In this document: piece after piece, positions 42,784-50,842 of the stretch | Layout of the letters: every line of letters begins with the position of its first letter | How positions within the stretch are numbered: position 1 is the stretch's first letter | From: Rudaea cellulosilytica DSM 22992 | Lineage (GTDB): Bacteria; Pseudomonadota; Gammaproteobacteria; Xanthomonadales; Rhodanobacteraceae | Assembly: GCF_000378125.1 (NCBI RefSeq) | Contig: NZ_KB899242.1 | Location: 744,001 to 808,000 of the forward strand | Length of the DNA: 64,000 nt | Direction of reading: 5' to 3' | The notes under the pieces: model-generated | The model's input: the letters and a program-made list of their open reading frames with translations, nothing else | Database searches by the model: none | Told to the model about the DNA's origin: nothing | Position numbers and translations under genes: made by a program

Positions 42784-43482
42784 GTGTCTTTTAAAGTTGC
42801 TGTGCTAGAAAATGATTCCTCTTCGCTCACCGACACAGTTACCCCCGGACTGACTTCGCTTGGATTCGATGCCGAAGGTTTCGGCACGGCAAACGAGCTG
42901 TACCGGAGGATGCTCGCCAAATCGTTCGACGCGATCGTTGTCGATATCGCCGTACCTGACGAGAATGGATTTGAGGTTGCGCACTATCTGCGCGCCCATT
43001 CCCGACTCGCCATCGTCGCTGTGGGCAAGTCACGTCTCAGCGAAGCGGACAAAATGAAGGTGCAAGCGGACGCCTGGCTGACCAAACCGATCGACATCGA
43101 CGTGCTCGGCGCCGTCCTCTCCGATCTGCACAAGCGCAAGCTGTCAGGCGGTCTCGCGCGGACTACGGCGAAGAGATGGCGAGTCGATCCGACCGACTGG
43201 AAACTGTATGCGCCGGACGGACGCAACATCACGCTTAGTCTGTCCGAACGGTTGGTCATGCAGCGGCTGCTGGTCGCGCCCGGCGAGGTGGTCGCACGCG
43301 ACGAGCTGATCACCGTGCTCACCGACAGCGCCTACGACTTCGATCCCCATCGCCTGGAAATGCTCGTCCATCGCCTGCGCCGCAAAGTCAGCAATACGCT
43401 CCTTCTTTCCCTGCCGTTGCGCACCGTGCGCGGCATCGGCTACACGATGCTGACTTCGGCTGGAGATTCCGCTCATCTCTGA
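42784..43482 (+). CDS. Orphan OmpR-type response regulator
   Basis: A 232-residue regulator starting at GTG 42784. The receiver domain has phospho-Asp54 in IVVDIAVPDENG and Lys in LTKPIDI near residue 97, with an atypical LENDSS acidic pocket and AVGK in place of the usual LTA. The C-terminal winged helix has LSLSERLVMQRLLVAPGEVV, RLEMLVHRLRRKV and LRTVRGIGYTML. No kinase gene is adjacent. It diverges from the giant repeat gene, making that gene the first candidate target. The product could be phosphorylated by a distant kinase or act constitutively. Confidence 0.88.
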   Translation: MSFKVAVLENDSSSLTDTVTPGLTSLGFDAEGFGTANELYRRMLAKSFDAIVVDIAVPDENGFEVAHYLRAHSRLAIVAVGKSRLSEADKMKVQADAWLTKPIDIDVLGAVLSDLHKRKLSGGLARTTAKRWRVDPTDWKLYAPDGRNITLSLSERLVMQRLLVAPGEVVARDELITVLTDSAYDFDPHRLEMLVHRLRRKVSNTLLLSLPLRTVRGIGYTMLTSAGDSAHL

Positions 43483-43639
43483 AGACCGTTCGGCACGGCT
43501 TCCATCCCTCGTTTGCCTTGCCCTGCGCCCCCGCGCGGTGCTCGTCGCTTCGGCAAAAAGTAAGGACTGTCATATTTCGCTTGCGTTGCATGGTTAGGAT
43601 TTGCGATCGTCTGTATCGAAGCATCGGGAAGTCCACGTC

Positions 43640-45172
43640 GTGAGCAACGTTCGCAACCAGAAGATCAGCAACGGCGAGCTGCTCGCCGCCGTCGACATGG
43701 GCTCGAACAGCTTCCATCTCGTCGTCGCGCGCTACGAGCACGGCGAGTTGCGCGTGATCGATCGCCTGCGCGACAGCGTGCGCATGGCCGCCGGCCTGCG
43801 CGCCGACGGCAGCCTCGACGACACGCGTCGCGATCGCGCCCTTGCCTGCCTCGCGCGCTTCGGCCAGCGCCTGTCGGGCCTGCCGCCCGAGCGCGTGCGC
43901 GCGGTGGCGACGAACACGGTGCGCCGCCTCGCCGTGCCGGGTACCTTCCTGGTTCCCGCCGAAGACGCGCTCGGCCATGCGATCGAAGTCGTCTCCGGCC
44001 GTGAGGAAGCGCGCCTGATCTATCTTGGCGTCGCCCACGGCATCCCCGAATCGTCCGAACGCCGCCTGGTCATCGACATCGGCGGCGGCAGCACCGAGTT
44101 CATCATCGGCCAGCGCTTCGAAGCGCTGGAGAAGGAAAGCCTGCAGATGGGCTGCGTCGCGAGCACGATGCGCTTTTTTGACGACGGCAAGCTCAGCACC
44201 AAGCGCTGGCAGCGCGCGCAGGACGAAATCGCAGTCGAACTGCAGCAGTTCGCCGCCGACTACCGCGCGCACGGCTGGAGCGAGACGATAGGATCGAGCG
44301 GCACCGCGAAGGCGATCGGCAACGTCGCCCAAGCCTGCGGTTGGAGCGACACCGGCATCTCGCGTACCGCGCTGGAGAAGATCCGCGACGCCCTGCTCGA
44401 TGCCGGCAGCATCGACAAGATCCGCCTGCCCGGTCTCGCCGAAGACCGCGTCGGCGTGTTCGCCGGCGGTGTCGCCATCCTCGAGGCCGCGTTCGCTGCG
44501 CTCGACATCCGCCAGATGCGCGTCTGCGAAACCGCCATGCGCGAAGGCCTGCTCTACGACATGGTCGGCCGTGCCGAGCATCGCGATCCGCGCACCGCGA
44601 GCATCGCTGCGCTGGCCCATCGTTACGGCGTCGACCGTGCCCACGCAGCGCGCGTCGAAGCGACCGCCCATGCCCTGTTCGATTCGATCGCGCAGGACTG
44701 GCAGCTCGGTCGCGACGAACGCGACTGGCTGGCTTGGGCCGCACACATCCATGAGATCGGCCTGGCGATCGCTCACAGCCAGCACCACGTGCACGGTGCG
44801 TACATCGTCGAGAACTCCGACCTCGCCGGTTTCGCCCGCCACGAACAGATCGTGCTCGCGATCATCCTGCGCTGCCACCGGCGCAAGCCCGACCAGAGCA
44901 TCATCGACATCGCCCCCGAACGCCTGCGCCGCTCGACTGCGCGCATTACTGCCCTGCTGCGCCTTGCGGTGCTGCTGCAACGGGCGCGTAAACCCGAGCC
45001 GCTACCCCAGCTCACGCTCAAGCTCGACGACAAGACCCTGCAGTTGCGCCTGCCCGAAGCATGGCTCGACGCGCATCCGCTGACGCGCACCGACCTCGAC
45101 CAGGAGCGCGACTATCTCAAGCACCTCGACATCAAGCTGCAAGTGAAGACCGGCGAAAAACTCGCGGCATGA
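43640..45172 (+). CDS. ppx: Exopolyphosphatase (Ppx/GppA family)
   Basis: A 510-residue enzyme releasing orthophosphate from polyphosphate ends. GTG 43640 with GGGAAG about eight bases upstream is chosen; TTG 43601 in the same frame is less likely. The ASKHA nucleotide/phosphate loops are AAVDMGSNSFHLVVA and VIDIGGGSTEFIIG, with GSSGTAKAIGNVAQACG in the second lobe. The C-terminal HD-like helical part (HIHEIGLAIAHSQHHVHGAY) marks the long Ppx form. Length matches E. coli PPX (513). It lies 157 bp after the orphan regulator and is probably separately transcribed. Confidence 0.93.
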   Translation: MSNVRNQKISNGELLAAVDMGSNSFHLVVARYEHGELRVIDRLRDSVRMAAGLRADGSLDDTRRDRALACLARFGQRLSGLPPERVRAVATNTVRRLAVPGTFLVPAEDALGHAIEVVSGREEARLIYLGVAHGIPESSERRLVIDIGGGSTEFIIGQRFEALEKESLQMGCVASTMRFFDDGKLSTKRWQRAQDEIAVELQQFAADYRAHGWSETIGSSGTAKAIGNVAQACGWSDTGISRTALEKIRDALLDAGSIDKIRLPGLAEDRVGVFAGGVAILEAAFAALDIRQMRVCETAMREGLLYDMVGRAEHRDPRTASIAALAHRYGVDRAHAARVEATAHALFDSIAQDWQLGRDERDWLAWAAHIHEIGLAIAHSQHHVHGAYIVENSDLAGFARHEQIVLAIILRCHRRKPDQSIIDIAPERLRRSTARITALLRLAVLLQRARKPEPLPQLTLKLDDKTLQLRLPEAWLDAHPLTRTDLDQERDYLKHLDIKLQVKTGEKLAA

Positions 45173-45246
45173 GTCCACACGTTTGCGACTGTGCGCACCT
45201 CCGCCGTGCCGCTATCATGTCGCACTTTCGCACTCGGAGTTCCTGC

Positions 45247-45930
45247 ATGACCCGCCATCTCCTCCTCAGCCTTGCCTTGTTCGCCGCCGCTCCGCTGGCG
45301 CTTGCCCAGGCGCCGTCCAAACCGGCCGCCCAGCCCGCCGCGAAAGCCGTCACGACAAAACCGGCCACCACCGCTCCGGCGAACAAGCCCGCTGCACCTG
45401 GGCCCGCAGTGGCAGTGTCATCAGCCAGCAAGGCCGTGCTGCACACGAGTCTGGGCGACATCACGATCGAGCTCAACGCCGAGAAGGCGCCGAAGTCGGT
45501 CGAGAATTTCGTCCAGTACGCGAAGGAAGGTTTCTACAACGGCACCGTGTTCCATCGCGTGATCCCCGGCTTCATGGTCCAGGGCGGCGGCTACGCCAAG
45601 GACCTGCAGGAGAAGAAGACGCGCGCGCCGATTCGCAACGAGGCGAACAACGGCCTGTCCAACCTCAAGTACAGCGTGTCGATGGCACGCACGCCTGATC
45701 CGCACTCGGCGCGCGCGCAGTTCTTCATCAACCTCGTCGACAACAAACGCCTCGACTATACGAGCGACGCGAGCCCGGCCACTTGGGGTTATGCCGTGTT
45801 CGGCAAGGTCGTCAAGGGCAGCGAGATCGTGGACAAGATCGCCGCGATCCCGACCGGCGCCGCCGGCCCGTTTTCCAGCGACGTACCGACGACGGCCGTC
45901 ACGATCGACAAGGTTGACCTGCTGCCTTGA
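45247..45930 (+). CDS. Periplasmic cyclophilin-type peptidyl-prolyl isomerase
   Basis: A 227-residue PpiA-like protein. GGAG lies seven bases before ATG 45247. Signal peptide MTRHLLLSLALFAAAPLALA (cleavage ~20), then a Lys/Pro/Ala-rich linker to about residue 62, then the cyclophilin domain: LHTSLGDITIELNAEKAP, catalytic Arg in GTVFHRVIPGFMVQGG, SARAQFFINLVDN, and WGYAVFGKVVKGSEIVDKIA. It catalyses cis-trans isomerisation of prolyl bonds in envelope proteins. Next gene is lpxH, 77 bp later. Confidence 0.93.
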   Translation: MTRHLLLSLALFAAAPLALAQAPSKPAAQPAAKAVTTKPATTAPANKPAAPGPAVAVSSASKAVLHTSLGDITIELNAEKAPKSVENFVQYAKEGFYNGTVFHRVIPGFMVQGGGYAKDLQEKKTRAPIRNEANNGLSNLKYSVSMARTPDPHSARAQFFINLVDNKRLDYTSDASPATWGYAVFGKVVKGSEIVDKIAAIPTGAAGPFSSDVPTTAVTIDKVDLLP

Positions 45931-46007
45931 CGAACCATGCCTCTCTCCCTCGCGTGGGAGGGGCGTGATCGCCGCGCCGCGCGCGGCGACGTCAGCTGAT
46001 GCGATCC

Positions 46008-46697
46008 ATGGCAACCCTGCTCATTTCCGATCTGCACCTCGATCCGCAACGTCCGCGGATCATGGATTTGTTCGCCGACCTGCTCGCCGGCGAAGCGCGC
46101 CGCGCCGATGCGCTCTACATTCTTGGCGACCTGTTCGATAGTTGGATCGGCGACGACGACGATGCCGCGCTGGCCACGCAGGTCGCCCAAGCCACGCGTG
46201 CGCTGCGCGATTCCGGCGTGCCGATCTGGTTCATGCACGGCAACCGCGACTTCCTGCTCGGTGCGGATTACGCTGCGCGCGCCGGCATGAGCCTGCTCGC
46301 CGATCCGAGCGTGGTCGAACTCGGCGGCGAGCGCGTGCTGCTGATGCATGGCGACACCTTGTGTACCGACGACACCGAATACCTTAAATTCCGCGCGCTC
46401 GTACGTGACCCGCGCTGGCAAGCGCAGTTTCTCGCCAAACCGCTGGCCGAGCGCCGCGCCTTTGCTGCGCAGGCGCGCGGTGAAAGCCAAAAGCACACAT
46501 CGGCGGCGAGGCCTGAGATCATGGATGTCAACCAGGAAGCGGTCGTCGCAGCGATGCGCGCGCACGGCGTGCGCAGGCTGATCCACGGCCATACGCACCG
46601 GCCGGCCACGCACCGGTTCCAGCTGGACGGCCATGCCGCCGAACGCGTGGTGCTCGGCGACTGGTACGAACAGGACAGCGTGCTGCGTTTGAGCTAG
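46008..46697 (+). CDS. lpxH: UDP-2,3-diacylglucosamine diphosphatase
   Basis: A 229-residue peripheral membrane enzyme of lipid A synthesis that converts UDP-2,3-diacylglucosamine to lipid X and UMP. Metallophosphoesterase motifs are complete: ISDLHLD, GDLFDSWIGDDD, HGNRDFLLG, LMHGDTLCTDD and HGHTHRP. ATG 46008 (MATLLISD) is the family-like start; ATG 45999 is also in frame. Its presence confirms a lipid A-bearing outer membrane. Confidence 0.94.
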   Translation: MATLLISDLHLDPQRPRIMDLFADLLAGEARRADALYILGDLFDSWIGDDDDAALATQVAQATRALRDSGVPIWFMHGNRDFLLGADYAARAGMSLLADPSVVELGGERVLLMHGDTLCTDDTEYLKFRALVRDPRWQAQFLAKPLAERRAFAAQARGESQKHTSAARPEIMDVNQEAVVAAMRAHGVRRLIHGHTHRPATHRFQLDGHAAERVVLGDWYEQDSVLRLS

Positions 46698-46792
46698 GCA
46701 GTAGCTTCGGCAAGTTGCGCTTCGCGAACCTGGACACGATTCCCCGCGGAAAAACCGTTACCATGGCCGCTGGAGACCTGCGGGAGATTCGC

Positions 46793-47455
46793 ATGCGATT
46801 CGTGACCAGTCTGCTGTTGTCTGCGTTGCTGCTCTGCCTCTCCCCGACCGTCTTCGCCGCAGACGGCTACGTCAGCGCGGACGTCAATCTGCGCGCCGGA
46901 CCGGGCACGGACTATCCGGCCATTACCGTGGTACCGAAATGGAGCGGCCTGCAGGTGCAGGGCTGTGTCGATGGCTATTCGTGGTGTGACGTGCAAGTCG
47001 GCTCCGACCGCGGCTGGATTTACGCCCAGTATCTGGAGTTCGCGCGCGCCGGCGGCGAACCGGTCTATATCAACGACAACGGTCCACAGCTAGGCATTCC
47101 CGTCATCACGTTCACGCTGGGCACGTACTGGGACAGCTACTACCGGACGCGGCCCTGGTATCGCCAGCGCAGCTACTGGGCTAGCCGCCCGGCGCCGATC
47201 TATCGTCCGTTGCCGTCGCGCCCGCCATGGACACGACCACCGCAGCGGCCGCCGATCAGCCGCCCGCCGCCGCGGCCACGACCGCCGATTGGTTCGGGAC
47301 CGGGCGGCAGGCCGCCGGTCACCAATCCGCCACCGCGGCCGGGCCCGGGTGGCCGACCGCAACCTGGTTCGGGCAACCGGCCCGGGCGCCCCGGCGACTC
47401 GAACAGCGGCCGCCCGCCGCGCCCGCAGACGCGTCCTGCACAGCAAGACGGTTAA
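46793..47455 (+). CDS. Secreted SH3 protein with Pro/Arg-rich tail
   Basis: A 220-residue protein. GGGAG precedes ATG 46793, and the N-terminus MRFVTSLLLSALLLCLSPTV ending VFAA is a signal peptide. A bacterial SH3 (SH3b) domain lies at about 28-82: DVNLRAGPGTDYPAITVVPK, then GWIYAQYLEF. A short linker rich in Tyr/Trp/Arg follows (about 115-140). The last ~75 residues are low-complexity Pro/Arg/Gly, probably disordered. SH3b domains commonly bind peptidoglycan, so an envelope role is inferred. The basic tail could contact cell-wall or surface polyanions. Confidence 0.82.
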   Translation: MRFVTSLLLSALLLCLSPTVFAADGYVSADVNLRAGPGTDYPAITVVPKWSGLQVQGCVDGYSWCDVQVGSDRGWIYAQYLEFARAGGEPVYINDNGPQLGIPVITFTLGTYWDSYYRTRPWYRQRSYWASRPAPIYRPLPSRPPWTRPPQRPPISRPPPRPRPPIGSGPGGRPPVTNPPPRPGPGGRPQPGSGNRPGRPGDSNSGRPPRPQTRPAQQDG

Positions 47456-47470
47456 GCGACAGCAACCATC

Positions 47471-47492
47471 GCGGCGCCGACATCGGCGCCGC
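47471..47492. terminator. Bidirectional GC hairpin between convergent genes
   Basis: GCGGCGCCGA (47471-47480) pairs perfectly with TCGGCGCCGC (47483-47492). It lies between the convergent SH3 and DUF1631 genes. No T tract follows on the plus strand, so strength is uncertain. Confidence 0.5.
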
Positions 47493-47512
47493 TCGTCGTG
47501 CTGAATTGGATT

Positions 47513-50215
47513 TCAGGAAAGCGCGGAAGCTACGCTGCTGCGCAATTTCTGGAACATGGACTGCAGGGACCGGTCGAACAGCGACTCGCGCGGAACGATC
47601 ACGGCAAGCTCGCGATCGAGAAGATCGTCCAGATCGGTCCGGCTTTCTTCGCGCCACAGCGTACCGTCGGTCTTGACCAGGATCGTGCGCCCGGTAAACG
47701 CGCCGATCCATGAAACCTTGCCACGACCCGCCCGGCTGGGTTTCGCATCTGCGGAATCCTGCGCGCCCGCCGCGTCGACCTCATCCCTGAATCCGATCCA
47801 GTCACCCACCTTCCAACGTGGGGGCGTCGACTTGGTCAAGATCGGCTTGATCCTGAATGTGGATACGCGCGCGTCCGCGACAGACGTTTCCGACGCGGAT
47901 ACCTTGTCCACCTCCGAGGCCGTCTCGTTTACCTGAGCGGCCACTTCGTCCGAACGCGGTTGCATACGGGGCGCAGCAATCAGCCCCTCGAGCCAGTTCC
48001 AGCGGAACGCGGGATCAACCTTGATGCGGCCGATGCGGACTTCCGCCCAGTGCCGGAACGTGGCGATCCAGCGCTCGCGTGCTTCGGCCGGCGCCGGCCC
48101 TTCCCCGAGCACGCCTTTCCAAGCGCGTTCGATATCCGCCCAATCCTGCTCCAGGCTCGCCCGTGCCTTTGCATCAGGCACCGCGGAGAGCAAGCCGACG
48201 ACCGCGTCGAGTTGGCGGTCCAGCCACATGGCTTCATAGGAGCGTTTGCCGTGTGCTTCGCAAATCCGGACCTGGTGGTTTACCCAGAGAATCGACAAGG
48301 CGTGGCGCAAACCTTCGGGAACCGACTTCCCTTCGAGCCGCTCGCGCATACGCGCGGTGGTTGCGAGACGGATCTGATGCAGATGCGAGTGCAGTTCGGC
48401 GGAGTCCGCCGCGGACGCAGCCTGCGTGCGCTCCGGCTGCGCCGTTTCCTCCGACAGTTCCTCCGACAGTTCTTCGGCCGGAGCAGGCGGCTCGGCGCTC
48501 GCCAGGGCAGCAACTTGATCGCGCTCACGTTCAGCCGCGCGTGCGTCGAGCATGTCCGACCAGGCGCGAAACTGGGTCCGCTCGCGCTCGAAGAAGGCAC
48601 GGGTGACATCATGGTTCTTGACGATGCGTCCTACCAGGGAATGCATCCTCAGCATCTTCTCGGCCAGCATCGGGCTGTCCGGCGTGCACCCTTTTCCGAC
48701 CTCGGCCAGCCGATCCATCAGCGCACGCGCCGGGTGGTCGGCATCCGAAAACATTTCCGCGTCGATCAGGGCCAGACGCAGATAGGGCAATTGCAGGCGC
48801 GACAACAACGCTTGGACCGCGGCAGGCAAGGCATCGTCCTTCTGGATGAAGCCGAACATCATCGCAACCATGTCGATGACGTCCTCATGCTCGCCAAGCG
48901 GGATGTTGCGCTCCTCCGCCTGCCCTGTCGGAGCAGAAGATCTGCCCGGATGCAATCGACTGCCCAGGTTCCGGCGCAGCTCGAGCTTGAGCCTTTCGGG
49001 ATCCCAGTGTTCTTCATCGGCATCGCCCACCCAGGAGGTCGGCAACGTAGGCGGCGGCAAGGAGGCGAGCACTTCCATCAGGGTTTCCAGCCCCAATGCC
49101 TGTGTCGCAGATTGCGCGACGTCGGCACCCCAGGCTGCGCCATCCAGCGCACCGTCGCTGGGAGCGGCGTGATGGCCGCCCGCATAGGCGCGTGAAGCGG
49201 CATAGCGCGCGAGGCGCCGGTGTTCGAGCAATGCGCGCACCGAGGCGGTCAGGCGAGCCTGCTCGACCGTCTCCGGCGGCAAATCCTGCAACGACGTGTA
49301 TACCGAGCCGGCGTGGACGCCGCCACGGTTCAAGCCGGCAAATTGCGCGGCCGCGGCATGCGCACCTGCATCGAGCCCCGGCACGGTCTCGAGCCACGCG
49401 CGCTCTTCGCTGGTGATATGTTGATGTGCGTTTGCGCCGGGAGGCGGTGTCGGATGCATGGGTGCGGATCGGCGCTGCACCGGCGAAGACCAGTTCCAGT
49501 TTGGTGCGACGCCGCCCTGCACGAGCAAGCGGTTGAGCTCCTGACAAGCGACGCCCGCCATGCTCACAACAATGCGGTCGAACAGCTTCAACACGACCAG
49601 TGCTACTTCGACCGGAAGATCCGGCGATTCATCCAAGGACTTGGCGAAGGTCCGCACCAGCACGGCAGGCGCTGCGGGAACCTCCTCGGCCTGCGCCTCA
49701 ACACCACTGCGCAGGACCGACAAGCGGTGGAGCAGCGGCGGCAGTTCCATCCGACATAGGGATGCACCCCTGGCGACGGCGCTTTCCACGGCGAGATTGC
49801 GCTCGAGCGTCACTTCGTCCACGAGGCTCAATCCCGCGAATCCTCCACCCACCGTCATGCCACCGGCGGCGACCAGGCGCGGTCGAAACGCGCCCGGCGC
49901 CTGCGGACGCAGGCTATTCCAGCCGTCGGCGAGATTATCGAACCAGGTCTGGGTGAGGACATCGCGATTCTTGCGCAGGATCCGCATGCCCTCGAAAAAC
50001 TGCTGGGACGAGGATTCGGAGCGGTCGAACAGCGTGTCGTCGAGCTTTTCGAAGAGCTGGGCGGCAAGGGGGCGAAGCAAGTCGATCTGAGCATTGCTCA
50101 GGCGACTCCACCAATCCTGCCTCTGGACGGCGTCGCCGCTGTGCTTGGAGTCGTCGTCGAACTTCCCGTGCGGTTTCGCGGGAGGGGTGTTGTATGGAGG
50201 GACTGGCGACGCCAT
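47513..50215 (-). CDS. DUF1631 family protein
   Basis: A 900-residue cytoplasmic protein; ATG 50215 has AGGGGAAG seven bases upstream. DUF1631 markers are present: LSNAQIDLLRPLAAQLFEKL, VDEVTLERNLAVESAVAR, PEVALVV-type helices, YLRLALIDAEMFSDADHPAR, LMDRLAEVGKG and VGRIVKNHD. A helical region near 555-640 is rich in Glu/Ala. The C-terminal ~110 residues (PRWKVGDWIGFRDEV, GKVSWIGAFTGRTILVKTDG) look like a PilZ-type beta barrel without an obvious RxxxR c-di-GMP motif. Xanthomonad homologues are sometimes mislabelled thymidine phosphorylase. Function unknown. Confidence 0.85.
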   Translation of the reverse strand: MASPVPPYNTPPAKPHGKFDDDSKHSGDAVQRQDWWSRLSNAQIDLLRPLAAQLFEKLDDTLFDRSESSSQQFFEGMRILRKNRDVLTQTWFDNLADGWNSLRPQAPGAFRPRLVAAGGMTVGGGFAGLSLVDEVTLERNLAVESAVARGASLCRMELPPLLHRLSVLRSGVEAQAEEVPAAPAVLVRTFAKSLDESPDLPVEVALVVLKLFDRIVVSMAGVACQELNRLLVQGGVAPNWNWSSPVQRRSAPMHPTPPPGANAHQHITSEERAWLETVPGLDAGAHAAAAQFAGLNRGGVHAGSVYTSLQDLPPETVEQARLTASVRALLEHRRLARYAASRAYAGGHHAAPSDGALDGAAWGADVAQSATQALGLETLMEVLASLPPPTLPTSWVGDADEEHWDPERLKLELRRNLGSRLHPGRSSAPTGQAEERNIPLGEHEDVIDMVAMMFGFIQKDDALPAAVQALLSRLQLPYLRLALIDAEMFSDADHPARALMDRLAEVGKGCTPDSPMLAEKMLRMHSLVGRIVKNHDVTRAFFERERTQFRAWSDMLDARAAERERDQVAALASAEPPAPAEELSEELSEETAQPERTQAASAADSAELHSHLHQIRLATTARMRERLEGKSVPEGLRHALSILWVNHQVRICEAHGKRSYEAMWLDRQLDAVVGLLSAVPDAKARASLEQDWADIERAWKGVLGEGPAPAEARERWIATFRHWAEVRIGRIKVDPAFRWNWLEGLIAAPRMQPRSDEVAAQVNETASEVDKVSASETSVADARVSTFRIKPILTKSTPPRWKVGDWIGFRDEVDAAGAQDSADAKPSRAGRGKVSWIGAFTGRTILVKTDGTLWREESRTDLDDLLDRELAVIVPRESLFDRSLQSMFQKLRSSVASALS

Positions 50216-50275
50216 GGCGGTACTTCCCCTAGGGATCCCCGCCTTGCCCCCCAAAGCCCGGCGATGATCTGAAAA

Positions 50276-50577
50276 CGAACGGCCACCGAATGTTAAGGAA
50301 AAGGGAAATTTCCGTTCGTGACGGACTTCTCTTTTATTTCAATCACAAACGCGCGATTCCTCACAGTCCGATAACCGTCCGCAACGTGCGCACGCCATGT
50401 TTCAACCCGGTTGCGGATTCGATGCGCCGCCGTTTTGCCTGACGGCGATGCCGCGACGGGCCGGCCGCCGATTTTTACCCGGTCTTTACGCGATCTGGAC
50501 GATTTCCTACGCCTTCCTTATGCGCGCAAACCTAGAGTGGCGACCCCTAGATCGATAGGTCCACGAGGGTTGCCGCT
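50276..50577 (+). promoter_or_regulatory. kdp upstream region: TTTAC repeats and SD-masking hairpin
   Basis: This gene-free stretch precedes the kdp locus. TTTAC at 50476-50480 and 50487-50491, 11 bp apart, is a candidate KdpE site by comparison with the T-rich direct-repeat sites of OmpR-type regulators. GGCGACCC (50539-50546) pairs with GGGTTGCC (50567-50574, one G-T pair) and would mask the GAGGG that serves the first small gene; CTA/TAG inside extends the fold. No convincing -35/-10 could be fixed. Confidence 0.45.
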
Positions 50578-50670
50578 ATGGATGTTTGGTATCTGCTGCT
50601 GTTGATCGCGCTGATCGGCTCGACAGCCGCCTTCCTGCGCCTCTGCACGCGGCTGGAGGACAAGCCGTGA
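50578..50670 (+). CDS. Single-span microprotein at the head of kdp
   Basis: A 30-residue peptide, beginning MDVWYLLLLIALIGSTAAFL and ending RLCTRLEDKP: one transmembrane helix followed by a charged cytoplasmic end. The ATG has GAGGG nine bases upstream, which the leader hairpin can cover. Its stop overlaps the GTG of the next microgene, so the three small genes and kdpA are translationally chained. It resembles KdpF only in design (short helix, charged tail). A role in stabilising or regulating the Kdp complex is inferred. Confidence 0.65.
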   Translation: MDVWYLLLLIALIGSTAAFLRLCTRLEDKP

Positions 50671-50750
50671 TCGTCTTCTTTGTCGTCGCCACCATGGCGC
50701 TCACCCTGGCCGGCCTCTACGTCGCCCTGTGCAAGACGGGAGCGAAGTGA
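50667..50750 (+). CDS. Second single-span microprotein of kdp
   Basis: A 27-residue peptide from GTG 50667: one hydrophobic helix (IVFFVVATMALTLAGLYVAL) and a basic end CKTGAK. It overlaps the first microgene by four bases, and its TGA shares an A with the ATG of kdpF. GGAGG precedes the GTG by about ten bases. No family recognised. The unbroken overlap chain argues that it is translated. Confidence 0.6.
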   Translation: MIVFFVVATMALTLAGLYVALCKTGAK

Positions 50751-50842
50751 TGAGCGCCCTGTATTGGTTTGCCGCCGCGATTGCGTTCGGACTGAGCCTC
50801 TATCTGACCATTGCCCTGCTCAAACCGGAGTGGTTCGAATGA
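50750..50842 (+). CDS. kdpF: K+-transporting ATPase subunit KdpF
   Basis: A 30-residue membrane peptide. The helix FAAAIAFGLSLYLTIALL and the end KPEWFE fit the KdpF pattern (...Y-L-x-x-A-L-x-x-P-E-x-F). KdpF binds between KdpA and KdpB and stabilises the complex. GGGAGCGAAG precedes ATG 50750. The stop overlaps kdpA ATG in ATGA. Confidence 0.88.
   Translation: MSALYWFAAAIAFGLSLYLTIALLKPEWFE

Noticed and set aside
43483-43639. Possible extra gene or RNA between the orphan regulator and ppx
   Set aside because: Only a short spacer with no supported reading frame or convincing hairpin; TTG 43601 as an alternative ppx start is weaker than GTG 43640.
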